Shown: positions 26,867-36,339 of the stretch, one piece after another | Numbering within the stretch: position 1 is the first letter of the stretch | Layout of the letters: each line of letters starts with the position of its first letter | From: Colwellia sp. C2M11 | GTDB taxonomy: Bacteria; Pseudomonadota; Gammaproteobacteria; Enterobacterales; Alteromonadaceae | Assembly (NCBI RefSeq): GCF_018860915.1 | Contig: NZ_JAHKQD010000052.1 | Coordinates: 1 to 64,000, forward strand | Length of the DNA: 64,000 bases | Direction: 5' to 3' | Notes under the pieces: generated by a model | The model's database searches: none | What the model saw: only the letters and a program-made list of their open reading frames with translations | What the model was told of the DNA's origin: nothing | Made by a program: the position numbers and the translations under genes

Positions 26867-27786
26867 TGAATAGCTTATTCATCAATGATAAAGCGCCAAG
26901 TGAAATCACCATTAACTGCTTTGGTGAAGTGTTATGGGACTGTTTTACTAGTGGTAAACGTTTAGGTGGCGCGCCGCTAAACGTCTGTTTACGCTTAAAT
27001 TCTCTTGGTATAAAAGCACAAATGCTCAGTGCTGTGGGTGATGATGTTTTAGGTCATGAAATTGTTGATCAAATAAAAGATCGACAAATGAACACTGATT
27101 TTATTGCAATTAATTCTGAAAAGAAAACCAGTACGGTTGAAGTGACATTAGATCAAAGTGGCTCAGCTTCCTACGAAATTGTTGCGGACACTGCTTGGGA
27201 TAACATTGCCTTAACTCCAGACCTTATTGAGCAAGTGACGTCTGCTGATATTTTTGTTTTTGGTAGTTTAGTTTGTCGTCAAGCTACCTCATTAAATACT
27301 TTAAGAGAGTTAATAAAGGTAGCCAAGTTTAAGATTTTTGACGTGAACTTACGCAAACCGCATTACCAACTAGAAACCTTAGTTGAACTAATGCAAGAAG
27401 CAGATTTTGTTAAGCTGAACGATGATGAACTTTACGAAATCGCGCATGCTATGGGCTCTAAGTTTAACTCGTTAGAACAAAACCTTGAGTTTATTGCTGA
27501 ACAAACCAATACACCCTATATGTGCGTTACCAAAGGCTCTCATGGTGCGTTACTTAAAATTAATGATAAAAATTATTATAACTCAGGTTTTTTAATTAAG
27601 GTTGTTGATACGGTAGGGGCTGGTGATTCATTTTTAGGTTCTTTGATCTATCAATTATGCAATACAACCAATGCACAATATGCGGTTGATTTTGCCTGTG
27701 CTGTCGGTGCTATGGTGGCTCAAAATCATGGTGCGACACCTGAATTATCAATTAAAGATATTGAACAGTTTATCAACCCAATGTAA
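26866..27786 (+). CDS. Fructokinase (PfkB family)
   Basis: A ribokinase/PfkB-family sugar kinase that would phosphorylate fructose at C6. The 306-residue protein carries the N-terminal sugar-binding segment (FGEVLWDCF, RLGGAPLNVCLRLNSLG) and the C-terminal DTVGAGDSFLGS motif with catalytic D254. It is translationally coupled to the polyol dehydrogenase, so fructose made from mannitol would go directly to fructose-6-phosphate. The exact sugar is inferred from this pairing. Confidence 0.85.
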   Translation: MNSLFINDKAPSEITINCFGEVLWDCFTSGKRLGGAPLNVCLRLNSLGIKAQMLSAVGDDVLGHEIVDQIKDRQMNTDFIAINSEKKTSTVEVTLDQSGSASYEIVADTAWDNIALTPDLIEQVTSADIFVFGSLVCRQATSLNTLRELIKVAKFKIFDVNLRKPHYQLETLVELMQEADFVKLNDDELYEIAHAMGSKFNSLEQNLEFIAEQTNTPYMCVTKGSHGALLKINDKNYYNSGFLIKVVDTVGAGDSFLGSLIYQLCNTTNAQYAVDFACAVGAMVAQNHGATPELSIKDIEQFINPM

Positions 27787-27815
27787 CGACAGTTAATCCA
27801 TCATTAGTAATAGAT

Positions 27816-27842
27816 GGAGGCTAAAATATCGTTTAAGCCTCC
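27816..27842 (+). repeat. Hairpin after the fructokinase gene
   Basis: GGAGGCT (27816-27822) pairs with AGCCTCC (27836-27842). There is no T-run, so it is a weak terminator or an mRNA 3'-end stabiliser. It lies 29 bases after the stop codon. Confidence 0.45.
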
Positions 27843-28045
27843 TATTAAACCGTTTATTAAGTGAGATTAATTGGCTAATACAGTCATTTATTATATTGCA
27901 GAACTATCATCTGGAGCGACTTAACTTTTAATTAGTACTCCATGGGTAATAATTGAATCAATTTGGTATGATTGTAGTAGTATCTATTGGATTAACTAAC
28001 TGATTAACTCAGTAATTGACCAAAACTCAATAAGGATAAGTAGAG

Positions 28046-28780
28046 TTGAACAAATCTATAGCTTTATCTCCACATGAGCCGATAAAATTAATTATCTTCG
28101 ATTGTGATGGTGTATTAGTCGATAGTGAAATATTAAGTCAGCGTGTACTGCTAGGTATGCTAAAAAAGTTAGACGTTGTTGTCTCTGAAGACTATTTCCT
28201 CACTAACTTTTTAGGCTTTAATTTTAAGCATGTCACCGCGAAAGTTTTTGAAGACTTTTCAGTCAAGCTGACGAGTGAATTTCGTGAACGCTATCGAGCA
28301 GAACTGATTAACGTGTTTGCTGTAGAACTGCAACAGACCAATGATCTTGAGTGGATGCTATCTCAGCTTAAAATAGACAGTTGTGTTGCGACAAGTGGTA
28401 GTCCAGAAAAAGTAAAACACTCGTTACATTATACCAAGCTTGAAGACTATTTTGCTGGCAAGGTATTTACTTCTTCAGAGGTTAAACACGGTAAACCTGC
28501 CCCTGATTTATTTTTACATGCCGCCAATTCAATGGGGGTAGCAGCTAAAAACTGTTTAGTGATAGAAGACTCTCATGCTGGTGTTTGCGCAGCCCAAGCG
28601 GCCAATATGAATGTTATTAGGTATGTAGGTGCGAGCCACCTGAACAGTAAAAATATTCTGACTCAAATATCTGATGGCAGTAATAGTGATAACCTTAGTC
28701 GCGTTTGCACTATAGAACATTGGTCACAATTATTTGAGCAAGTACCTTCGCTTATTTCATCATGCAACATCGAGAGGTAA
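28046..28780 (+). CDS. HAD-superfamily phosphatase, YieH/phosphoglucomutase-like
   Basis: A 244-residue haloacid-dehalogenase hydrolase. Motif I is FDCDGVLVDSE (nucleophile D19, acid D21), motif II is in ATSGSPEKV, motif III/IV are GKPAPDLFL and VIEDSHAGV, and a helical cap lies between motifs I and II. Relatives include 6-phosphogluconate phosphatase YieH and beta-phosphoglucomutase. It probably acts on a sugar or polyol phosphate. The start is TTG at 28046 after AAGGA at 28032-28036. It is followed after 3 bases by the regulator gene. Confidence 0.78.
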   Translation: MNKSIALSPHEPIKLIIFDCDGVLVDSEILSQRVLLGMLKKLDVVVSEDYFLTNFLGFNFKHVTAKVFEDFSVKLTSEFRERYRAELINVFAVELQQTNDLEWMLSQLKIDSCVATSGSPEKVKHSLHYTKLEDYFAGKVFTSSEVKHGKPAPDLFLHAANSMGVAAKNCLVIEDSHAGVCAAQAANMNVIRYVGASHLNSKNILTQISDGSNSDNLSRVCTIEHWSQLFEQVPSLISSCNIER

Positions 28781-28783
28781 CAC

Positions 28784-29743
28784 GTGTTAAAGCGATCTAA
28801 GTCAGAAATAAGAAAGTTAGACGATGCTGCTAAAGCCGGTTGGTTATATTACGTTGCAGGTAATACGCAAGAAGAAATAGCTAAAAAACTCAATATATCG
28901 CGTCAATCAGCGCAGCGAATGGTGGCATTATCCGTCAGCGAAGGCTTGATTAAAGTCAGGTTAGAGCATCCAATAGCGAAATGTATGGACCTGCAACTCC
29001 AGCTTAAAAGTCGTTTTGGATTAACCTCTTGCATTGTTGTGCCCAGTGATAATAGTGCGCCTAATTCTACATTAGGGCTTGCTCAAGCTGGCGCTAAAGA
29101 AATAGAATTTCATTTAAAGTCACCAGAGCCGAAAGTAATTGCGATGGGAACAGGACGAGTTTTACGCGCTTGTGTAGAAGAATTGACGTTATTGAACTGT
29201 GAGCAGCATCAAATAGTTGCTTTATTGGGAAATATGGCTTTAGATGGTTCGGCTTCATCCTATGATGTTGTGATGCGTATGGCTGAACATATTAATGCCA
29301 AGCATTACCCTATGCCTTTACCTGTACTTCCAAGTAGCAAAGAAGAAAAAGAGCAATTGCATGCGCAGCGCTATATTGCGAATAATTTAAAATTAGCGTC
29401 ACAAGCTGATGTTACTTTTATTGGGGTAGGTAATTTAGCCATTAACTCACCGCTGCATATAGACGGTTTTGTTAGTCCTGAAGAGCTTGAAGAGTTACAA
29501 ACGAAAGGCGCGGTAGGAGAGTTAATTAGTTGGGTTTTAGATGTTGACGGTAATTTGATTGATTGCACTGTTAATCAACGAGTTGCCAGTACTCCTTTGA
29601 AAGTAAATCCAGAGAAACCTGTGTATGCTATTGCAGCGGGGGAAGAAAAGGTATTAGCAATATTAGGTGCGCTTAGATCTAAACTAATTAATGGTTTAAT
29701 CACCAATGAATATACGGCTGAACGCTTATTGAGTATTGCGTAA
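28784..29743 (+). CDS. SorC/DeoR-type sugar-responsive transcriptional regulator
   Basis: A 319-residue regulator of the SorC type: an N-terminal helix-turn-helix (about 16-55, YYVAGNTQEEIAKKLNISRQ) and a large C-terminal sugar-phosphate-binding domain related to sugar isomerases (VIAMGTGRVLRACVEEL, GVGNLAINSPLH, GAVGELISWVLD). It probably senses a phosphorylated sugar from the neighbouring pathway. GTG 28784 is preceded by GAGAGG. No operator repeat was identified with confidence. Confidence 0.82.
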   Translation: MLKRSKSEIRKLDDAAKAGWLYYVAGNTQEEIAKKLNISRQSAQRMVALSVSEGLIKVRLEHPIAKCMDLQLQLKSRFGLTSCIVVPSDNSAPNSTLGLAQAGAKEIEFHLKSPEPKVIAMGTGRVLRACVEELTLLNCEQHQIVALLGNMALDGSASSYDVVMRMAEHINAKHYPMPLPVLPSSKEEKEQLHAQRYIANNLKLASQADVTFIGVGNLAINSPLHIDGFVSPEELEELQTKGAVGELISWVLDVDGNLIDCTVNQRVASTPLKVNPEKPVYAIAAGEEKVLAILGALRSKLINGLITNEYTAERLLSIA

Positions 29744-29858
29744 AATCTACAATATTTACTAGCGTTATGCGAAATTAATGATGATGACTGAGCTAGCTGG
29801 TGATGTCAGATTCAATTATTGAAACAAACTTAAATTTTATTATAAAGGCTTATTAAAC

Positions 29859-31499
29859 ATGTTAACTAATTCACTGGCATGGCAAAACTTACAAATTCAC
29901 TATTTAGACAGTAAATCAATTCATTTAAAATCATTGTTTCGTATGGATCCTGAGCGATTTGATAAATTTACAATATCAGCCTCTGGATTAACTTTAGATT
30001 ATTCAAAAAATCACTTAGTACCAGAGACTAAAGCGTTACTTGTTGAGTTGGCTAATCAATGTGGTGTTAAAGAAAAAATAGAACAAATGTTTTCAGGTGA
30101 GCCAATTAATACCACGGAAAATCGTCCGGTGTTACATACAGCGCTACGTAATTTTTCTGATGAACCCGTGCATGTTGATGGTGAAAATGTAATGCCATTA
30201 GTAAAAAGCACTTTAGACAAAATAAAAAGTTTTGTGGATGATGTTTCTTCAGGTGTTACCAAAGGTTATAGCGGCAAGGCATTTAAAGATATAGTCGCAA
30301 TTGGGATTGGCGGCTCATTTTTAGGCCCTAAAATTATGTCTGAGGCACTAAAGCCTTATCGTCAAAAACACTTAAATGTACATTACGTCGCCAATGTCGA
30401 TGGTTGCCATATTCATGATGTGTTGTCAGGATTAGATCCAGAAACAACCTTGATAATTACCTCATCAAAAACCTTAACTACGCAAGAAACGTTAAGAAAC
30501 ACTGAAACAGCTAAAGAATGGTTTTTAGAAAAAGCTGACATTAGTGACATTCAACATAACTTTGCTTGTGTATCAGCCAATGTTGAAGCTGCTAAACGTT
30601 TTGGTATCAGTGAAAAAAATATTTTTCCAATGTGGGATTGGGTTGGTGGACGATACTCAATTTGGTCAGCCATTGGCTTACCACTTGCCATTGGTATTGG
30701 TTTTGACAACTATTTAGAGTTTTTAAATGGTGCATTTGAAATGGATGAACATTTTAGAAAAGCACCATTTGAAGAAAATATGCCTGTCATTATGGCGTTA
30801 TTGGGCATTTGGTATCGAAATTTTCATGGTGCACAATCGCAAGTATTATTACCGTATTACCATTATTTACGCGGGTTGCCAGCTTACATACAACAGCTTG
30901 ATATGGAAAGTAATGGTAAATCGGTCAATTTAGATAATAAAGAAACTAACTACGATACTGGCCCGATTATTTGGGGAAGTGAAGGCACGAATGGACAACA
31001 TTCATTTCATCAATTGATACATCAAAGTAAAACTCCTATACCAGTAGATTTTATTTTGCCGCTTAACCCACATGTAGATATTTCTGATCATCACGATATG
31101 TTAATCGCTAACTGTTTAGGGCAAAGCCAAGCGTTAATGGAAGGTCAAACAGAAGAGCAAGTTATTGCCGCAATGACAAAAGCAAAATGTAGCACTGATG
31201 AAATCAGTTACTTGTCATCTCATAAAGTGATGAAAGGTAACAAACCTAGCAATACTTTACTTATGCCTAAATTAACCCCTAAAGCGTTAGGTAGCCTGAT
31301 TGCATTGTATGAACATAAAGTGTTTGTGCAAGGTGTTATTTGGCAAATAAACTCATTTGATCAATGGGGGGTCGAATTAGGGAAAGCCCTTGGAAATGAG
31401 ATATTTAGTAAGTTGTCGAATGTGGATATACCTTTGCACGAAGATGGTTCAACTAAAGGGTTGATAAATATTTGCCGAAACAGACGCAATATAAGCTAA
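29859..31499 (+). CDS. pgi: Glucose-6-phosphate isomerase
   Basis: Interconverts fructose-6-P and glucose-6-P in the cytoplasm. The 546-residue sequence has normal length and the signatures IGIGGSFLGP, MWDWVGGRYSIWSAIGLPLA and GTNGQHSFHQLIHQ. It lies 115 bases after the regulator and could be the last gene of the group; in this place it would link the polyol pathway to central metabolism. A strong terminator follows. Confidence 0.96.
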   Translation: MLTNSLAWQNLQIHYLDSKSIHLKSLFRMDPERFDKFTISASGLTLDYSKNHLVPETKALLVELANQCGVKEKIEQMFSGEPINTTENRPVLHTALRNFSDEPVHVDGENVMPLVKSTLDKIKSFVDDVSSGVTKGYSGKAFKDIVAIGIGGSFLGPKIMSEALKPYRQKHLNVHYVANVDGCHIHDVLSGLDPETTLIITSSKTLTTQETLRNTETAKEWFLEKADISDIQHNFACVSANVEAAKRFGISEKNIFPMWDWVGGRYSIWSAIGLPLAIGIGFDNYLEFLNGAFEMDEHFRKAPFEENMPVIMALLGIWYRNFHGAQSQVLLPYYHYLRGLPAYIQQLDMESNGKSVNLDNKETNYDTGPIIWGSEGTNGQHSFHQLIHQSKTPIPVDFILPLNPHVDISDHHDMLIANCLGQSQALMEGQTEEQVIAAMTKAKCSTDEISYLSSHKVMKGNKPSNTLLMPKLTPKALGSLIALYEHKVFVQGVIWQINSFDQWGVELGKALGNEIFSKLSNVDIPLHEDGSTKGLINICRNRRNIS

Positions 31500-31531
31500 C
31501 GTCGTTAAGAGATTAGCGACGAAAAACATAG

Positions 31532-31572
31532 AAGCCCTGGTAATGAATGTTATTGCCAGGGCTTAATTTTAT
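31532..31572 (+). terminator. Terminator after pgi
   Basis: AAGCCCTGG (31532-31540) pairs with CCAGGGCTT (31556-31564), and the inner AAT/ATT extends the stem; AATTTTATTT follows. Confidence 0.8.
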
Positions 31573-31710
31573 TTGGTACAAAAGCAATAAAATCTCTATT
31601 CATCTAGACAATTTTATCATCGCACCGTTAACATTATTACTTCATACTTATAAAATAATTTATGTTGATCTTTTAAATTTGTCCTTATTAATAAAATAGA
31701 GTATTAAAAA

Positions 31711-34203
31711 ATTAGCCTTCCAATTCATAACATATTAGCTGGCCTACTGCGTGAGCTAAAAAACAACCCTAATGTCGTATTACAAGCCGAGCCTGGCGCT
31801 GGTAAATCTACGGTTGTGCCGCTTGAGTTATTAAATGCTGACTTCTTACATGGTCAGCGCATTATTATGCTAGAGCCTAGACGAATGGCGGCAAGATCAA
31901 TTGCTAATTACTTAGCTAAATGCCTAGGTGAAAAAGTTGGGGAAACGGTTGGTTACCAAGTCAAAAATGATAAGAAAATATCTGCAGCAACTCGGCTTGA
32001 AATTCTAACCGAAGGCGTGTTAACGAGAAGGCTTCAGTCAAATCCTGAATTAGACGGTGTTGGGCTGATCATCTTTGATGAATTTCATGAGCGCTCTATT
32101 AATACTGATTTGTCACTTATGCTTTCGCTCGAAATTCAACAAGTGATCCGCGAAGATCTCCGTTTGTTAGTGATGTCAGCAACACTAGACACTAATTTAG
32201 TATCAAAGTACCTTGATGATGCCCCTGTAATGTTGTGTAAAGGGAGGGCTTATCCTGTTAGTGTTTCTCATCAGAAAACTGACAACAGACAATTAGCATC
32301 AAATGTCTGTAAAGCGATATCTAATGTTATTCAAGATGAAGGTGATATTTTGGTATTCCTACCCGGAGTTGCTGATATCAAAAGGTGTATTTCACAGGCG
32401 ACAACCGTATTTTCAGCCCATCAAAATCTTAAACTTATTGCCTTATATGGTGCATTGCCATTAGAAGAGCAGGAAAGGGCGATTGCATTAGCACCCCAAG
32501 GCACTCGAAAGGTTATTTTTACCACCAACATTGCAGAAACGAGTTTAACCATTGAAGGGATTACCTGTGTTATTGACTCAGGACTTGAAAAGACACTTAT
32601 TTTCAATCCTTCAAGTGGCATGTCAAAGCTAACAACAACAACGATATCAAAAGCCTCAGCTGAGCAACGCAAAGGCCGTGCCGGTAGGTTGTCTCAAGGC
32701 AAGTGCTTAAGATTGTGGAGTGAATCCGAACACAGATCGTTGAAAGACTATCAAGAAGAAGAGATCTTAAATGCAGATTTAGCTGATGCAGTGTTAGAGC
32801 TTGCTAGTGCTGGCCATGCAAGTTATGAAGAAATCAATTGGTTAACGCCCCCGCCAAAAGCCCATTATGATTCAACTCAAGATTTACTCGTAAAACTAGG
32901 AATGTTAGACACTTTAGGAAAGATCACTGCACTTGGTAAAAAAGCAAGTGGGCTACCAATTCATCCAAGGTTAGCCAAGATGATGTTGGCTGCCAATGAC
33001 AAGCAAGAGCGCGAAATTGCGTGTAATCTTGCTGCTCTTTTGTCAGAGCGAGATATATTACAGGGTGGCGGTAGTGCCGATTTATTGATGCGATTACAAG
33101 TTTTGATTGAGAGTGATACAGACAATATTAATAAAGCTTATGTTAATAGAAATACGCTGAAAACGGTCGTTAGAGATGTTCGGACACTGCAGTCATTGAT
33201 ACAACATAAGAAAAGTAAAGTAGACATCTCAGGTATGCCTGATATCGCCGCCTATTTATTGTTGTTAGCGTTTCCAGAAAGGTTAGCGAAAAGGCGTTCA
33301 GCTAATAGCCATAAATATCAATTAGCGAATGGTAAGGGCGTTTATCTGGCAGAAGAAGATCCGCTTATTAATAATGAATATTTAGTGGTTAATGATTGTG
33401 ATGCTCAAACCAAAGAAGGCCGTGTTTTTAGTGCTATTACTTTTAATAAACATCTTTTAGTTGACAAGTTTTCTCACCAAATTTCAGAAAAAATAGACTA
33501 TGAATTAGCAGCCAATAATAGCCGAGTATATGCAAGAAGACTGAAAAAATATGGCAGTTTAATTATTGAGGAAACAAGAAGTAATGATGTCCCCGCAGAG
33601 TTTATATTAGACAGTATTCAATCTCTGATAAAAACCGATGCTAAAAGTATATTGCACTGGACTCAGGAGTGTGAAGATTGGTTAAAAAGAGTCGAATGGC
33701 TTGGTAGTAAGATGGAGGGTTTTCCTGTGCTATCAGAAGCGTTAATTATGGAAAGTGCCGAAAATTGGTTGTTGCCTTACATTACCAATATTAAAAAAAT
33801 ATCGGAATTAAAACAGGTGAAAATACTGCCGCTCTTATCTTCATTATTAACTTATGAAGAATCAAAAATACTTGAGCAAGAAGCACCAATAACCTATACC
33901 ACACCGAGCAATAAAAAAGTGTCCATCTTGTATGATAAAAACTCAGAGCCTACCGTTGCTGTTGTACTGCAAGAGTTATTTGGTGAGCTTGCATCTCCCA
34001 TATTGGCAGGTAATAGCGTTGCACTGCGTTTTGAACTGTTATCACCTGCTAGAAGGCCAATACAAATAACCAGTGATTTAGCTAACTTTTGGGGCGGGTC
34101 TTATGTTGAAGTTGCTAAAGATATGCGCGCTAAATACCCTCGACATCGATGGCCTATTGACCCTTTTTCTGAAAAAGCAGGCCGTTCTATTAAGCCAAAA
34201 TAA
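31711..34203 (+). CDS. hrpB: ATP-dependent helicase HrpB, apparently with an AUU start
   Basis: HrpB is a DEAH-box RNA helicase-like protein. Walker A GAGKST (29-34), DEFH (123-126), the SATLD motif and TNIAETSLTIEGI are present, and the HrpB C-terminal domain ends with FWGGSYVEVAKDMRAKYPRHRWP. The first ATG/GTG/TTG in frame is GTG 31816, which would remove Walker A. The frame is open from 31708, and the deduced ISLPIHNILAGLLREL matches the known HrpB start SLPVAAVLPELLTAL. The only codon in the right place is ATT 31711; CTG 31747 is the sole NTG alternative. With ATT the protein has 830 residues, the usual size. Confidence 0.82.
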   Translation: MSLPIHNILAGLLRELKNNPNVVLQAEPGAGKSTVVPLELLNADFLHGQRIIMLEPRRMAARSIANYLAKCLGEKVGETVGYQVKNDKKISAATRLEILTEGVLTRRLQSNPELDGVGLIIFDEFHERSINTDLSLMLSLEIQQVIREDLRLLVMSATLDTNLVSKYLDDAPVMLCKGRAYPVSVSHQKTDNRQLASNVCKAISNVIQDEGDILVFLPGVADIKRCISQATTVFSAHQNLKLIALYGALPLEEQERAIALAPQGTRKVIFTTNIAETSLTIEGITCVIDSGLEKTLIFNPSSGMSKLTTTTISKASAEQRKGRAGRLSQGKCLRLWSESEHRSLKDYQEEEILNADLADAVLELASAGHASYEEINWLTPPPKAHYDSTQDLLVKLGMLDTLGKITALGKKASGLPIHPRLAKMMLAANDKQEREIACNLAALLSERDILQGGGSADLLMRLQVLIESDTDNINKAYVNRNTLKTVVRDVRTLQSLIQHKKSKVDISGMPDIAAYLLLLAFPERLAKRRSANSHKYQLANGKGVYLAEEDPLINNEYLVVNDCDAQTKEGRVFSAITFNKHLLVDKFSHQISEKIDYELAANNSRVYARRLKKYGSLIIEETRSNDVPAEFILDSIQSLIKTDAKSILHWTQECEDWLKRVEWLGSKMEGFPVLSEALIMESAENWLLPYITNIKKISELKQVKILPLLSSLLTYEESKILEQEAPITYTTPSNKKVSILYDKNSEPTVAVVLQELFGELASPILAGNSVALRFELLSPARRPIQITSDLANFWGGSYVEVAKDMRAKYPRHRWPIDPFSEKAGRSIKPK

Positions 34204-34277
34204 GCCGTATGTAATAAAAAGTATCAATTAGCATTTTGAATATGAATAATAATTGTAGTTAAATAGAGATATATCAT

Positions 34278-36251
34278 TTGCTTAGATCTTTAACATACTA
34301 TAAATACTTTACTTTTTCGAGGTCTCTTATTAGCACTCAAACACCATTATCATCAATTGTTGCTGGCCCTGTTGTCCGTCATTGTGATGTTGACCAAGTT
34401 AACTTTTGGTTGGTAACAACACAAAAATATAGTATTGCTTGTAAAATAGTGATGGTTAAAGATCATAATGTAATTTTTGATAAGCATTTAGATTCTGCGG
34501 AACTACAACAAATTCAAGTTGGTAAGCAGGCATTTATCAATCTTATTTCAATCAAAGTAACTGACGGTTTACCTGAAAATGAGTTATTAGCATATGATTT
34601 TTGTTTCAAAGACGGCGTTACAGAATATGGCTTAGTCGAGTTATTACCCGATCTGGTTTACCCGAACCAAAGTCTACCTAGCTTTGTTATTAAGAAAAAT
34701 ATTAATAAAATACTGCATGGCTCTTGTCGAAAACCTCACTTTAAAAGTAGTGATGCGTTATGCCAAGTTGATAACTTATTAAAAGGAAGTGATTTTTCAG
34801 CTGAACAACGGCCTTCAATGTTAATGATGTCAGGTGATCAAGTCTATGCTGATGATGTGTCAGGACCTATGCTGGTTGCTATTCATCAAGTGATAACATT
34901 ACTTGGTTTATTCGATGAATCATGGCGTAATGAGTCTTCGAACTCTCCTCATATACATAATAATCAACAACTGTTAGATAGCCCATTTTGTTATTATCAG
35001 AGAGAAAAAATATTACCTCACGAACGCGTTAATCGAGGCGGTATTAATAAATATCTCTCGCTTAATAAGCAACCTATATTCACATCTGATAATGCCAAAA
35101 ATCATTTAGTGACGTTTGCTGAAGTCATGGCAATGTATTTGTTAGTTTGGTCGCCAGAGTTATGGGGCGTTGTTGATTTATCCTTAGAAAAACAGACGAA
35201 TATTCCTCTTTCATTTCAGCAAAAATATCAAGATGAGCTGATTGTTATTAATGATTTTTCATCGGGATTAACAAAGGTTAGACGTGCGATGGCACATTTA
35301 CCGAGTTATATGATTTTTGATGATCACGATGTCACAGATGACTGGAATTTAACGCGAGGTTGGGAGGAAGCGGCCTATAACAATAGTTTTTCTAAGTATA
35401 TTTTAGGTAATGCATTAATTGGTTATTGGTTGTGCCAAGGGTGGGGAAATGCGCCTGACAAATTTACCGCACTGAATGAGGATATTCCAAAGCACTTTAC
35501 TGACGTCGGCATAGAAGAGCATACGTCATTAATTAATAAGTTATTTTCTTGGGAAGAATGGCATTATACTTTGGCCACTTCACCTAAAGTAGTGGTGTTA
35601 GATACCCGCACAAGACGCTGGCGCTCTGAAAGTAATGCAGGAAAACCCTCAGGTTTAATGGATTGGGAATCGTTATCTGAATTACAACAAGAATTAATAA
35701 ATGAAACTGATGTTATTGTTGTTTCCCCTGCACCAATATATGGAGTAAAATTAATTGAAACCATACAGCGTATATTTACTTTTTTTGGTAAACCTTTACT
35801 GGTTGATGCTGAAAATTGGATGGCGCACCCAGGTACAGCGAATGTTATGCTAAATATTTTTCGGCATTACAAAACACCGCCAAACTTTATTATCTTATCG
35901 GGCGATGTTCACTATTCTTTTGTTTATGAAGTTACACATAGATTTATACGAAGCCATTCAAAAATATTACAAGTAACCTGTAGTGGTATTAAAAATCAAT
36001 TTCCTTCTACTTTATTAAATACACTGGAAAAACTTAATCGCTTTTTATATGCCACATATTCACCGCTTAATTGGTTTACAAAACGTAGGCGCATGAAAAT
36101 TAAAGTACGTAAATTCAGTGATGACTCGAACATGAGTTTGTATAATGGTAGCGGTATAGGTTTGCTTAAAATAAGTGACAAAAATCAAAAAATAGAAGCA
36201 TTTGTTATTAATGCGGATACTGGTGATTCTATAGAATTTACTAAGGTATAA
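34278..36251 (+). CDS. PhoD-like metallophosphatase
   Basis: A 657-residue protein of the alkaline phosphatase D group of calcineurin-like phosphoesterases. Metal-binding blocks are visible: NKILHGSCRKPH, MLMMSGDQVYADD, MIFDDHDVTDDWNLT and FIILSGDVHYSFVYE. No signal peptide is visible, so a cytoplasmic enzyme is likely. The start is TTG 34278 after TAGAGA; it is the only start upstream of the conserved beginning IVAGPVVRHC. It sits between hrpB and mrcB, which are neighbours in many gammaproteobacteria. The substrate is unknown. Confidence 0.8.
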   Translation: MLRSLTYYKYFTFSRSLISTQTPLSSIVAGPVVRHCDVDQVNFWLVTTQKYSIACKIVMVKDHNVIFDKHLDSAELQQIQVGKQAFINLISIKVTDGLPENELLAYDFCFKDGVTEYGLVELLPDLVYPNQSLPSFVIKKNINKILHGSCRKPHFKSSDALCQVDNLLKGSDFSAEQRPSMLMMSGDQVYADDVSGPMLVAIHQVITLLGLFDESWRNESSNSPHIHNNQQLLDSPFCYYQREKILPHERVNRGGINKYLSLNKQPIFTSDNAKNHLVTFAEVMAMYLLVWSPELWGVVDLSLEKQTNIPLSFQQKYQDELIVINDFSSGLTKVRRAMAHLPSYMIFDDHDVTDDWNLTRGWEEAAYNNSFSKYILGNALIGYWLCQGWGNAPDKFTALNEDIPKHFTDVGIEEHTSLINKLFSWEEWHYTLATSPKVVVLDTRTRRWRSESNAGKPSGLMDWESLSELQQELINETDVIVVSPAPIYGVKLIETIQRIFTFFGKPLLVDAENWMAHPGTANVMLNIFRHYKTPPNFIILSGDVHYSFVYEVTHRFIRSHSKILQVTCSGIKNQFPSTLLNTLEKLNRFLYATYSPLNWFTKRRRMKIKVRKFSDDSNMSLYNGSGIGLLKISDKNQKIEAFVINADTGDSIEFTKV

Positions 36252-36339
36252 CATTAAGATAACGACGACATTTTAACACTTAATGATTTAATAAATGGTA
36301 AATATCATATACTCATCAATGCTAGGATTTTATACCTAA

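Noticed and set aside
31816-34203. GTG 31816 as the start of hrpB
   Set aside because: It would remove the Walker A motif GAGKST, which is in frame directly upstream.
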